A stretch of DNA of 64,000 bases from CAVSJO01 sp963728445 (GTDB lineage: Bacteria; Gemmatimonadota; Gemmatimonadetes; Longimicrobiales; RSA9), in contig CAVSJO010000006.1 in the NCBI GenBank assembly GCA_963728445.1, positions 186,001 through 250,000 of the forward strand, written 5' to 3'. The position numbers and the translations under genes are program-made. Below the pieces are notes generated by a model. It made no database searches. It was not told the origin of the DNA and saw only the letters and a list, made by a program, of their open reading frames with translations. Below are positions 33,986-42,271 of the stretch, piece after piece (position 1 is the first letter of the stretch; each line of letters opens with the position of its first letter).

Positions 33986-35651
33986 ATGAAGCCGGTACTG
34001 TCGGTGGTCGATGACCATCCCGATCAACTCGAGACGATCCGCCGCGAGCTGACGAAGCGGTACGGCGACGACTACGAGATCGACTGCTGCGACTCTCCGA
34101 CTCCCGGATTGCGGAGACTCCAGGCGCTGCGGAAAGCCGGAGCCGAAGTCGTCGCTCTGCTGGCGGCGCGGACGATGACGGAGATGATCGGGCTCAGCTA
34201 CCTGCGGCGAGGACACGAGATCTTCCCGCTCGCCGAGCGTGTGCTGATGCTTCCCACAGCGAACCGGTCCGAGTTGCGGCCGGTGCTGGAGGCCGTCTCG
34301 CTCGGGCGGCTGGACTCCTACGTCCCGATGCCTCGTAGCTCGCCGGACGAACGGTTCAATGCCGTGATCGCGGGCGTGCTGCAGCGGTGGCAACGGCCGC
34401 GTGCCCCCGCCTCGCTGATGACGGTGGTAGGCGAGCGCCTCGATCCGCGGGCCTATCGCATACGCGATCTGCTCGAGCGCGGCGGCCTTCCGTTCACCTT
34501 CCTCGAGCGCAGCTCCGAGGAAGGGATGGCTGTCCTGTACGGTTGGATCGTCTAACGGTCCTTCCCCGTGATCGTCCGCTTCGACGGAATCGTGCCAGCC
34601 GATCCTCGGAAGAGGACCCACCCGGACGTCGGCGCCGACGCCGGGACCACGGGACCTTCGACCTCGTCGTCAACGGCGCCGGCCCCGCCGGTCTCTCCGC
34701 CGCGGTCTACGCGGCCTCCGAAGGGCTGCGGACGATCGTCGTCGACGGCGAGATGATTGGCGGACAGGCCGGCGCGAGCTCGCGCATCCGCAACTACCTG
34801 GGCTTCCCGATCGGAATCAGCGGAACGGACCTCTGCAACCGAGCGCTCGAGCAGGCCTGGTCGTTCGGCGCGGAGACATCGATCCTCCGCAAGGCCGTCG
34901 CCCTGCGAGCTGTCGGCGACGGCTTCGGCCTTGCCTTCTCCAACGGCACCGAGATCGTGACCCGCTCGGTGGTCTCGCGATGGGCGCCAATTACCGACGT
35001 CTCGGCGTGTCGAGCCTGGAGGCCCGGGTCGGCGCCGGCGTGTACTACGGCGCCGGCGTCTCGGAGGCTGCGGCCATGCAGGGACAGAGCGTGGCGGTCG
35101 TAGGAGCCGGTAACTCGGCCGGGCAGGCCGCGGTGCACCTCGCCAGGTACGCGAGCCGCGTCACCATGCTCGTGCGCTCCGGCGGACTGGCACGCACGAT
35201 GTCGGACTACCTCATTCGAGAGATCAAGGAGCTCCGCAACGTGGAGGTGCGGTCGGGCGTCCGCGTGGTCGATGGAATCGGGGAGCACCGCCTCCAGGCG
35301 CTGGTCGTCGAGGACGCGTCCGGCTCGAGGCAGACCGTGCCCGCGACGGCGCTCTTCGTGCTCATCGGCGCCGAGCCGCGGACCTCCTGGCTGCCTCCCT
35401 CCATCCTACGGGACGAGCGAGGCTTCATCCTCACGAGCGACGCGCTCGCGCGGCGGGACGCGGATGCGAGCTCGCGGTTGCCGCTCGCGTACGAGACCAG
35501 CCTTCCCGGCGTCTTCGCGGTCGGCGATGTCCGACACGGCTCCGTAAAGCGGGTGGCCTCCGCCGTCGGGGAAGGCGGGGTCGTCGTCAGCTCCGTCCAC
35601 CAGTTTCTCGCAATGGCCCGGGAGGAAGGCGCACCGGCTGAGCGCCACTGA
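33986..35651 (+). pseudogene. Receiver-like domain fused to thioredoxin-reductase-type FAD oxidoreductase, frameshifted
   Basis: The N-terminal segment to 34555 resembles a response-regulator receiver (VLSVVDDHPDQLETIRREL) plus a thioredoxin-like region. The oxidoreductase part reads LVVNGAGPAGLSAAVYAASEGLR, GGQAGASSRIRNYLGFP, then after a shift MGANYRRLGV, VVGAGNSAGQAAVHLAR and VFAVGDVRHGSVKRVASAVGEG. Shifts lie at about 34530, 34575, 34605 and 34975 (one C lost in GTGGTC[C]TCGCG). The receiver has Ala where the phosphoacceptor Asp is expected (ALLAARTM), and no CxxC is present, as in other receiver-fused reductases. ATG 33986 follows GAAGG. Confidence 0.75.
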
Positions 35652-35662
35652 TACTGGACCGC

Positions 35663-35688
35663 GCGGTGCCACTTCGATGTGGCACCGC
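35663..35688. terminator. Hairpin between convergent genes
   Basis: Ten-base perfect stem GCGGTGCCAC (35663-35672) with GTGGCACCGC (35679-35688) and loop TTCGAT, placed between the oxidoreductase fusion and the convergent thiC. No T tract, so a bidirectional barrier is likelier than a classic intrinsic terminator. Confidence 0.5.
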
Positions 35689-35703
35689 CCGGCTCGCCGC
35701 CGA

Positions 35704-37512
35704 TCAGGAATCTGAGATTTCCGGAACGTAGATCTCCCCGCCAGCCTCCCGGAACTCCGCCGCCTTCTGCGCCATTCCGGCCCTCGCCTCGTCCCGGAAG
35801 TCGGCCGAAATCCGCATGGAGCAGAACTTCGGCCCGCACATGGAGCAGAAGTGCGCGACCTTTGCGCCCTCGGCGGGCAGCGTCTCGTCGTGGTACTCGC
35901 GGGCGGTGACGGGGTCCAGCGCGAGGTTGAACTGGTCCTCCCAGCGGAACTCGAAACGGGCCTTCGACAGCGCGTCGTCCCACTGCTGCGCCCGGGGATG
36001 GCCCTTGGCGAGGTCCGCGGCGTGGGCGGCGATGCGGTAGGTGATGACGCCGCGCTTCACGTCGTCCCGGTTCGGCAGGCCGAGGTGCTCCTTGGGGGTG
36101 ACGTAGCAGAGCATGGCGGTGCCGTACCAGCCGATCTGGGCGGCGCCGATGGCGCTGGTGATGTGGTCGTATCCCGGCGCCAGGTCGGTGGTCAGGGGCC
36201 CGAGCGTGTAGAACGGCGCCTCGTCGCACCACTCGAGCTGCTTCTCCATGTTCTCCCGGATCTTGTGCATGGGCACGTGGCCGGGCCCCTCGTTCATGAC
36301 CTGCACGTCGTGCTGCCACGCGATGCGCGTCAGCTCGCCCTGCGTCTTCAGCTCCGCGAACTGCGCCTCGTCGTTCGCGTCGGCGATGGATCCGGGCCGC
36401 AGCCCGTCGCCCAGCGAGAAGGAGACGTCGTACGCCGCCATGATCTCGCAGATCTCGCGGAAGCGGGTGTACAGGAAGGACTCCTGATGATGGGCGAGAC
36501 ACCACTTCGCGATGATGGAGCCGCCGCGCGAGACGATGCCGGTCACGCGCTCCGCGGTGAGGGGGATGTAGCGCAGCAGCACGCCGGCGTGGACGGTGAA
36601 GTAGTCGACGCCCTGCTCCGCCTGCTCGATGAGCGTGTCCCGGTAGACCTCCCACGTCAGTTCCTCGGGCACGCCGCCGACCTTCTCCAGCGCCTGGTAG
36701 ATCGGCACCGTGCCGATCGGCACCGGCGAGTTGCGCACGATCCACTGCCGCGTCTCGTGGATGTTCTTCCCCGTCGACAGGTCCATGACCGTGTCGGCGC
36801 CCCAGAGCGTGGCCCAGCGCAGCTTGTCGACTTCCTCCTCGATGGAGGACGTGACGGCCGAGTTCCCGATGTTCGCGTTGATCTTCACCTTGAAGCCGCG
36901 GCCGATGATCATCGGCTCGAGCTCGGGGTGGTTCACGTTCGCCGGGATGATGGCCCGTCCGCGGGCGACCTCGGAGCGCACGAATTCCGGGTCCATGCCT
37001 TCCCGGATCGCGATGAACTCCATCTCCGCCGTGACCTCGCCCCGCTTCGCGTAGTGCATCTGCGTGACGGGGCCACCGTTCCCGCGCAGGACCGGCCGGA
37101 GCAGCGACTCCGGCATCTCGGCCGATCCGTTGCGTCCGTTTCCGGAAGGCGACGTCGCCCGGGCCTGCGCCGCTCCCTCGACCACCTCCACGTCGCCTCG
37201 GCCCTCGATCCACGCACGCCGAAGGGCGGGCAGCCCCTCCCGCACGATCACGTCCCGCGGCCCGCCCGTGTCGTACACACGGACGGGTGGCTCCCCACCC
37301 GAGAGGCGGATCTCCCGCATGGGCACGCGGACGCCGCGGGAGCCCTCGACGTGGACGCGCCACGAGGAGGGGAACGCATCCCCGTAATCGCCCACCGCGG
37401 GGGTGTCACCGCCGTTCGATGTGTCGGTGCCATTGCCATTGCCGTGCACGGGCAGTGCGCTGCCGGTCCGGCCGTTCGATTCGTTCATGGGGGCCCTGGG
37501 GGGGTGCGGCAT
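35704..37512 (-). CDS. thiC: Phosphomethylpyrimidine synthase ThiC
   Basis: 602 residues. This radical-SAM-type enzyme converts aminoimidazole ribotide to HMP phosphate for thiamine. The C-terminal cluster motif CSMCGPKFC is intact, and family blocks include MHYAKRGEVTAEMEFIAIRE, ANIGNSAVTSSIEEE, DTVMDLSTG, NEGPGHVPMHKI and DYFTVHAGVLLRY. ATG 37512 follows AGAGGAG; codons upstream of it belong to the riboswitch leader. A Gly/Asn-rich variable stretch lies at residues ~10-40. Expression is controlled by the TPP riboswitch upstream. Confidence 0.96.
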   Translation of the reverse strand: MPHPPRAPMNESNGRTGSALPVHGNGNGTDTSNGGDTPAVGDYGDAFPSSWRVHVEGSRGVRVPMREIRLSGGEPPVRVYDTGGPRDVIVREGLPALRRAWIEGRGDVEVVEGAAQARATSPSGNGRNGSAEMPESLLRPVLRGNGGPVTQMHYAKRGEVTAEMEFIAIREGMDPEFVRSEVARGRAIIPANVNHPELEPMIIGRGFKVKINANIGNSAVTSSIEEEVDKLRWATLWGADTVMDLSTGKNIHETRQWIVRNSPVPIGTVPIYQALEKVGGVPEELTWEVYRDTLIEQAEQGVDYFTVHAGVLLRYIPLTAERVTGIVSRGGSIIAKWCLAHHQESFLYTRFREICEIMAAYDVSFSLGDGLRPGSIADANDEAQFAELKTQGELTRIAWQHDVQVMNEGPGHVPMHKIRENMEKQLEWCDEAPFYTLGPLTTDLAPGYDHITSAIGAAQIGWYGTAMLCYVTPKEHLGLPNRDDVKRGVITYRIAAHAADLAKGHPRAQQWDDALSKARFEFRWEDQFNLALDPVTAREYHDETLPAEGAKVAHFCSMCGPKFCSMRISADFRDEARAGMAQKAAEFREAGGEIYVPEISDS

Positions 37513-37563
37513 CGTGACTCCTCTCGAGACTCGCGGATGGCGGGAGACGCGGCGCGGTCGAAC

Positions 37564-37591
37564 GAAAAACGCCGCCCGGGCGGACGGCGTT
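37564..37591 (-). terminator. Attenuator terminator between the TPP riboswitch and thiC
   Basis: On the minus strand ACGCCG (37590-37585) pairs with CGGCGT (37574-37569) around a GC-rich core, followed by a run of T (five) and CG. It sits between the aptamer and the thiC ribosome site, the layout of a transcription-terminating riboswitch platform. Confidence 0.7.
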
Positions 37592-37635
37592 CGCGGCGGA
37601 TCGGCCTTCGCCGTCTCCGCCAGGGCTTCACGCCG

Positions 37636-37712
37636 CCTCCCTCCGCCGGTGTCAGCCGGGTCAGGTTCCAAGGGACTCTCTCAATCCCGCGCCGTCGCGG
37701 GATACCCCTGGC
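37636..37712 (-). promoter_or_regulatory. TPP riboswitch (THI element) for thiC
   Basis: On the minus strand the conserved blocks occur in order: AGGGGTATC, a short variable stem (CCCGCG...CGCGGG), TGAGAGAG, CCCTTGGAACCTGACCCGG, and TGACACCGGCGGAGGGA. These match the TPP aptamer, including CUGAGA-like and CCUGA cores. The thiC start is about 125 bases downstream, with a terminator hairpin in between, so bound TPP probably triggers premature termination. Together with the terminator and the short promoter region this fills most of the 388-base gap to 37901. Confidence 0.93.
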
Positions 37713-37900
37713 GGTCTCCTTTCACGATAGCGGCCCGGGCGCCGCGCGTCAAAAGGAGAGACGCGGATGAGGGAATTTCCTTGCAGGAGACAGCAACATT
37801 GTTGAATCTTTGGGGTTCGACCTCCTACGACAAGGAATTCCCCGCACAGGTGGACGGCGGTGCCGCGGCGGCACCTCTCCCGCCCCGGACGGACGATCCG

Positions 37901-39649
37901 ATGCTCTCCCCGAAGCGTCGCACACCGCTGCGCGACAGCGCGGCCGTCCATTCCGCGGCGGCTGTCGACACCGGCCGCTCGTCTCCCGACGCGAGGCTCG
38001 AGGTCACGCTCGTCCTGAAGCCGCCGGAGGACCTGGAGCCGGCACGTGCCCGCGTCCTCGCCGAGCTCGTGGACGCCCACCCCCTGGCCGGTCCGTCCCT
38101 CTCCGTCGACGACGTGCACGCGCTGCGCGACCCGGGTGCGGACGCCTTCGACCGGGTCCTGGACTTCGCCCGCGACTTCGACCTGCGCGTCGTCGACCAG
38201 TCGCGGCTGCGACGTGACGTCGTCGTCGAGGGCAGCGTGGCGCAGGTCGAGAAGGCGTTCGGCGTCGAGCTCCACCACTTCGGCCATCCGGGCGGAAGCT
38301 ACCGGGGCCACCACGGACCCGTGGACCTCCCGGTCTCCCTCTCGGGGGTGGTGGACGCGGTGCTCGGACTCGAGAATCGGCCGCTCCACAACTCCTTCGC
38401 GGGCACGGAGGCCGCGCAGCGCACGTCGGTGCTTCGCCTCTCGCCCCAGGCACTCGCCCGCCACTACGCGTTTCCGGCGTCCCCCGGCGCGGCTGCGTGT
38501 CGCGTGGCGCTGGTCGAGTTCGCAGGCGGGTACCACGGCGCCGACGTATCCGCGTACGCCGAGCGGTTCCGGCTGCCCCGCCCGCGTGTGCGGGCCTTCT
38601 CGGTTGCAGGCGGCGACGAAAAGTATGGCGCGAACCGGCCGATGCCGAAGGGTCGGCTCGGGCGGATGCTCGACGCGTGGGACAGCGCGCGTACCATGAG
38701 CGATCTGCCCGGCGACCGGACCCAGGTCGGCGAGCTCCTGGCGACCCTCGAGGTCACCATGGACGTGGAGCTGGTGGCCGGGCTCGCCGGCGGAGCCGCG
38801 GTGGACGTCCACTTCGCCCCGCCGGGGGCAGACGGCTGGCGGCGCGTGTTCTTCGCCGCTCTCGGAGAGCCGGTGGGCGACCGGCGGCGCGTGCCCCGGC
38901 CGGTGGCCGTGTCGGTGAGCTGGGGCGGCTCGGAGTCCGAGTTCGGGCCGATGTACCTCAGGGCGCTCCACCAGGCCCTCGAGGCGGCGGCGCACCTCGG
39001 AATCACCGTGTGCTGCGCCTCGGGCGACATCGGCTCGAGCAACACGCCCGGCGGATCGGACCGCGCCAACGTGAACTTCCCCGCGTCCAGTCCGGCCGTC
39101 CTCGCGTGCGGCGGCACACGGCTTCTCGCCGATTCCCGGACGATCGTGGGGGAGACGGCGTGGAAGGGAGAGATGCTGGGGGCGCCGACCGCAACTGGCG
39201 GTGGAATGAGCGGCTACTTCCAGCGGCCGGCGTGGCAGACCCGGCCGGGGCACGGCACGCCGAAGCCCACGTGGCTGGCGGGCGACGATCCCGACTTCGA
39301 CGGTCGCTGGCTTCCCGACGTCGCCGCCAGCGCGGACTTCGGGGCCGGGCCGGGGATGGTCGTCGCCGGGCAGGACCGGGTGGGGGGAGGGACGAGCGCG
39401 GCGACGCCGATCTGGGCCTCCCTGGTCACTCGCCTGTGCGGACGGCACGGCCGCGGTCTCGGCTACCTCAACCGCTGGCTCTACGCGGCCGCCGACGAGT
39501 GCTGCCGCGACGTGTCGGGCGGCGACAACGACGTCACGGGAGGTCGCATCCCCTACTTCCGTGCCGAGAAGGGCTGGAACGCGTGCACGGGCTGGGGCGT
39601 GCCCGTTGGCCAGGCGCTGGCGGCCCGGCTCGCCAGGGAAGCCGGATGA
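37901..39649 (+). CDS. Sedolisin (S53) serine-carboxyl peptidase
   Basis: 582 residues. The N-terminal ~190 residues are a pro-kumamolisin activation domain (LEVTLVLKPPEDLEPARARV, VVDQSRLRRDVVVEG). The catalytic domain has the Glu/Asp pair in ATLEVTMDVEL (ExxxD), the oxyanion Asp in CCASGDIGSSN and the nucleophile in GGGTSAATPIW. Sedolisins are acid-active endopeptidases, normally self-processed from the proform. No signal peptide is visible, and the stop overlaps the next gene (ATGA). It heads the TOMM-like run and could process the peptide (inference). ATG 37901 has only a weak ribosome site. Confidence 0.9.
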   Translation: MLSPKRRTPLRDSAAVHSAAAVDTGRSSPDARLEVTLVLKPPEDLEPARARVLAELVDAHPLAGPSLSVDDVHALRDPGADAFDRVLDFARDFDLRVVDQSRLRRDVVVEGSVAQVEKAFGVELHHFGHPGGSYRGHHGPVDLPVSLSGVVDAVLGLENRPLHNSFAGTEAAQRTSVLRLSPQALARHYAFPASPGAAACRVALVEFAGGYHGADVSAYAERFRLPRPRVRAFSVAGGDEKYGANRPMPKGRLGRMLDAWDSARTMSDLPGDRTQVGELLATLEVTMDVELVAGLAGGAAVDVHFAPPGADGWRRVFFAALGEPVGDRRRVPRPVAVSVSWGGSESEFGPMYLRALHQALEAAAHLGITVCCASGDIGSSNTPGGSDRANVNFPASSPAVLACGGTRLLADSRTIVGETAWKGEMLGAPTATGGGMSGYFQRPAWQTRPGHGTPKPTWLAGDDPDFDGRWLPDVAASADFGAGPGMVVAGQDRVGGGTSAATPIWASLVTRLCGRHGRGLGYLNRWLYAAADECCRDVSGGDNDVTGGRIPYFRAEKGWNACTGWGVPVGQALAARLAREAG

Positions 39650-42267
39650 TGATCGATCCCGGCGTCCCGCAGCTCGACGTGCTCGCGACCGGCCTGGCAG
39701 GACGCTACCGGATCGAGCGACCCATCGGACTCGGTGGCATGGCCGTGGTCTACCTGGCCACGGACCTCAAGCACGGCCGCTCCGTCGCCCTGAAGGTCCT
39801 CAGGCCGGAAATCTCCGCGGCCGTCGGTGCCGAGCGGTTCGTCCGGGAGATCCGCATCTCCGCCGGCCTGACCCACCCGCACATCGTGCCAGTCCACGAC
39901 TCCGGTGAGGTCGAGGGCATCCTGTACTACGTGATGCCGTTCGTGGAGGGCGAGACGCTCCGCGACCGCCTCGATCGGGAGGGTCGGCTTCCGATAGAGG
40001 AGGCCGTCGGCATCGCGCGGCAGGTCGCGGAGGCGCTGGCGCACGCCCACTCCGCCGGCGTCGTCCACCGCGACCTGAAGCCCGAGAACATCCTGCTCAT
40101 GGCGGGAAACGCCGTGGTCGCGGATTTCGGCATTGCCCGGGCGGTGGACGTCTCGAGTTCCGAAGACCTGACCCGGACGGGGATCGCGATCGGCACTCCG
40201 ACGTACATGAGCCCGGAGCAGGCGGCGGGAGAGGGACTCGAGGATCACCGGAGCGATATCTACAGCCTGGGCTGTGTGCTGTACGAGATGCTCACGGGCG
40301 CGCCGCCGCACGAGGCGGCGACGGCGATCGCGGTCCTGGTGCAGCGCGCGTCCGGACCGCCGCCGCCGGTCCGGCGGGCGCGCCCCGAGCTGTCGGTGGA
40401 GGTGGATGCGGCCCTGATGAAGGCGCTGGCGACGTCGCCTGACGACCGCTTCGACAACGCCACCGAGTTCCGGCATGCGCTGCGGCCGCGACTGCCGGCC
40501 GGCTCCGGCGGAGGGGGGATCCGCCGCACCGCGCTTATTGCCGGTGCGCTTCTGCTGGCGGCGCTGCTCACGGCCATCGTCGGACGGCAGCTCGTCTCCA
40601 GGCCGACCTCGAAGGTGCCGGTTGTGGCCGTCCTCCCCTTCGAGAACCTGGGGCCGCCGGACGAGGACTACTTCACCGCCGGAATCACCGACGAGGTGTC
40701 GAGCCGGATCGCGCAGATCGCCGGCATCACCGTCATCGCACAGGCGAGCGCCGCGCAGTTCGACCTCCAGCAGACGACCCTGGCGAAGGTGGCCGAGAGC
40801 CTGCACGCGGATTACGTGATCGTCGGCTCCATCCGCACGGAACGGCGCCCTGATGGGACCGGCATGGTCCGGGTGACGCCGCGGCTGGTGCGGACATCCG
40901 ACGGCGTGGAGGTCTGGTCCGACCGCATCGACGCCGACCTCACGCCCGGCGAGATCATCGCGGCCCAGGGACGGATCGCCGAAAGCGTCGCGTCGGAGCT
41001 TCACGTCCAGCTCCTGCCGGGCACGAAGCAGGTCCTGGCGACGCGTCCCACGGCGAACCTCGACGCCTACGACGCCTACCTGCGCGGCAACCTCTTCGCG
41101 TCCCGCTTCCTCGTTCCGGATCGCCAGAGCCAGGCCATCGCGATGTACCAGCGGGCCATCGCCCTCGACTCCACCTTCGCCGTCGCCTACGCCCGCCTCG
41201 CCCAGGTGCAGGCCCTGTTCTACTACTTCTTCGATCGACGCCCCGAACGCCTGGCCCAGGTCGAGGCGGCCGTGGCGGCGGCGGACAGACTCGCCCCCGG
41301 TGAGGCCCAGACCCACATCGCCCGCGGCTACCTTCGCTACTGGGGACATCTCGACTACGACGGTGCGATGCGGGAGTTCGACGCGGCACGGTCCGAAGAA
41401 CCCGCGAACGCCGAGCTGCTCTGGGCGATCGGTTCCGTGCAGCGCCGGCAGGGGCGTTTCGAGGAGGCCCTCGAGAGCTTCCGTCGCGCCGCCGATCTCG
41501 ACCCGCGCAACCACCTGTTCGTCTTCGAGACGGGCGGGACGCTGAACATGCTCCGGCGCATCGACGAGGCCCTCGTCTACGTGGATCAGGCCGTGGCTCT
41601 CGCGCCGGACTGGCTTCCCGGCCTGGTGGCTCGCCCTCTCATCCTCGTCGCCGCTGGCCGCATCGCGGAGGCCCGCGCGGACCTGACCCGGCTCGCGCAG
41701 AAGCCCGGCGTGCTGGAGAAGCTCGTGCCCTTCCTCGTCGACGACGCCTTCTACCGCAAGCTCTGGCGCCTGGCGCTGCCGGCGCCGTACCAGGACGGGC
41801 TGGATCGCCTTTCCCTCTCCCAGGCGCCGTTCGACAGCGCGGCGTTCTACATGGCCAAGGCCGGGCTGTACCAGCGCCGCGACCAGAAGACGCGGACCCT
41901 CGCGTACTTCGACTCGGCCCGGGCGGTTCTCGAGGGACGCTCGGCGGCGCGGCCCACCGATGCAGCACTGAAGATCGATCTCGGGATGGCGTACGCGGGG
42001 CTGGGCCTGCGAGACCGCGCCGCCGCCGAGGCCGCTGCCGCGGACACGGTCGACATGATCGCACAGGACGCATTTCGCGGGACCCTCTGGGAGACCGAGC
42101 TGGCCCGGCTCCATCTGGCCCTGGGGCAGCGAGACGACGCGATCCGGCTGGTCCAGCGGCTCTGTGCGGTCCCCGCGACGCTGACCGCCCCGTACCTGCG
42201 CGCCGACCCGGAATTCCGGCCGATCGTCAACGATCCCCGTATCGCTCGTCTTCCGTGCGGCGGATGA
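39646..42267 (+). CDS. Membrane Ser/Thr protein kinase with TolB-like and TPR domains
   Basis: 873 residues. PknB-type kinase domain: Lys50 in VALKVL, HRDLKPEN at 141-148, DFG at 160-162 and GTPTYMSPEQ. One membrane helix at about 292-312 separates it from an extracytoplasmic TolB-like adenylate-cyclase-type domain (VAVLPFENLGPPDEDYFTAG) and many TPR-like helix pairs to the C-terminus (SQAIAMYQRAIALDSTFAVA, RFEEALESFRRAADLDPRN). This architecture is frequent in Gemmatimonadota and Acidobacteria. ATG 39646 overlaps the sedolisin stop; the YcaO gene starts 4 bases after its stop. Confidence 0.92.
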   Translation: MMIDPGVPQLDVLATGLAGRYRIERPIGLGGMAVVYLATDLKHGRSVALKVLRPEISAAVGAERFVREIRISAGLTHPHIVPVHDSGEVEGILYYVMPFVEGETLRDRLDREGRLPIEEAVGIARQVAEALAHAHSAGVVHRDLKPENILLMAGNAVVADFGIARAVDVSSSEDLTRTGIAIGTPTYMSPEQAAGEGLEDHRSDIYSLGCVLYEMLTGAPPHEAATAIAVLVQRASGPPPPVRRARPELSVEVDAALMKALATSPDDRFDNATEFRHALRPRLPAGSGGGGIRRTALIAGALLLAALLTAIVGRQLVSRPTSKVPVVAVLPFENLGPPDEDYFTAGITDEVSSRIAQIAGITVIAQASAAQFDLQQTTLAKVAESLHADYVIVGSIRTERRPDGTGMVRVTPRLVRTSDGVEVWSDRIDADLTPGEIIAAQGRIAESVASELHVQLLPGTKQVLATRPTANLDAYDAYLRGNLFASRFLVPDRQSQAIAMYQRAIALDSTFAVAYARLAQVQALFYYFFDRRPERLAQVEAAVAAADRLAPGEAQTHIARGYLRYWGHLDYDGAMREFDAARSEEPANAELLWAIGSVQRRQGRFEEALESFRRAADLDPRNHLFVFETGGTLNMLRRIDEALVYVDQAVALAPDWLPGLVARPLILVAAGRIAEARADLTRLAQKPGVLEKLVPFLVDDAFYRKLWRLALPAPYQDGLDRLSLSQAPFDSAAFYMAKAGLYQRRDQKTRTLAYFDSARAVLEGRSAARPTDAALKIDLGMAYAGLGLRDRAAAEAAAADTVDMIAQDAFRGTLWETELARLHLALGQRDDAIRLVQRLCAVPATLTAPYLRADPEFRPIVNDPRIARLPCGG

Positions 42268-42271
42268 ACGG

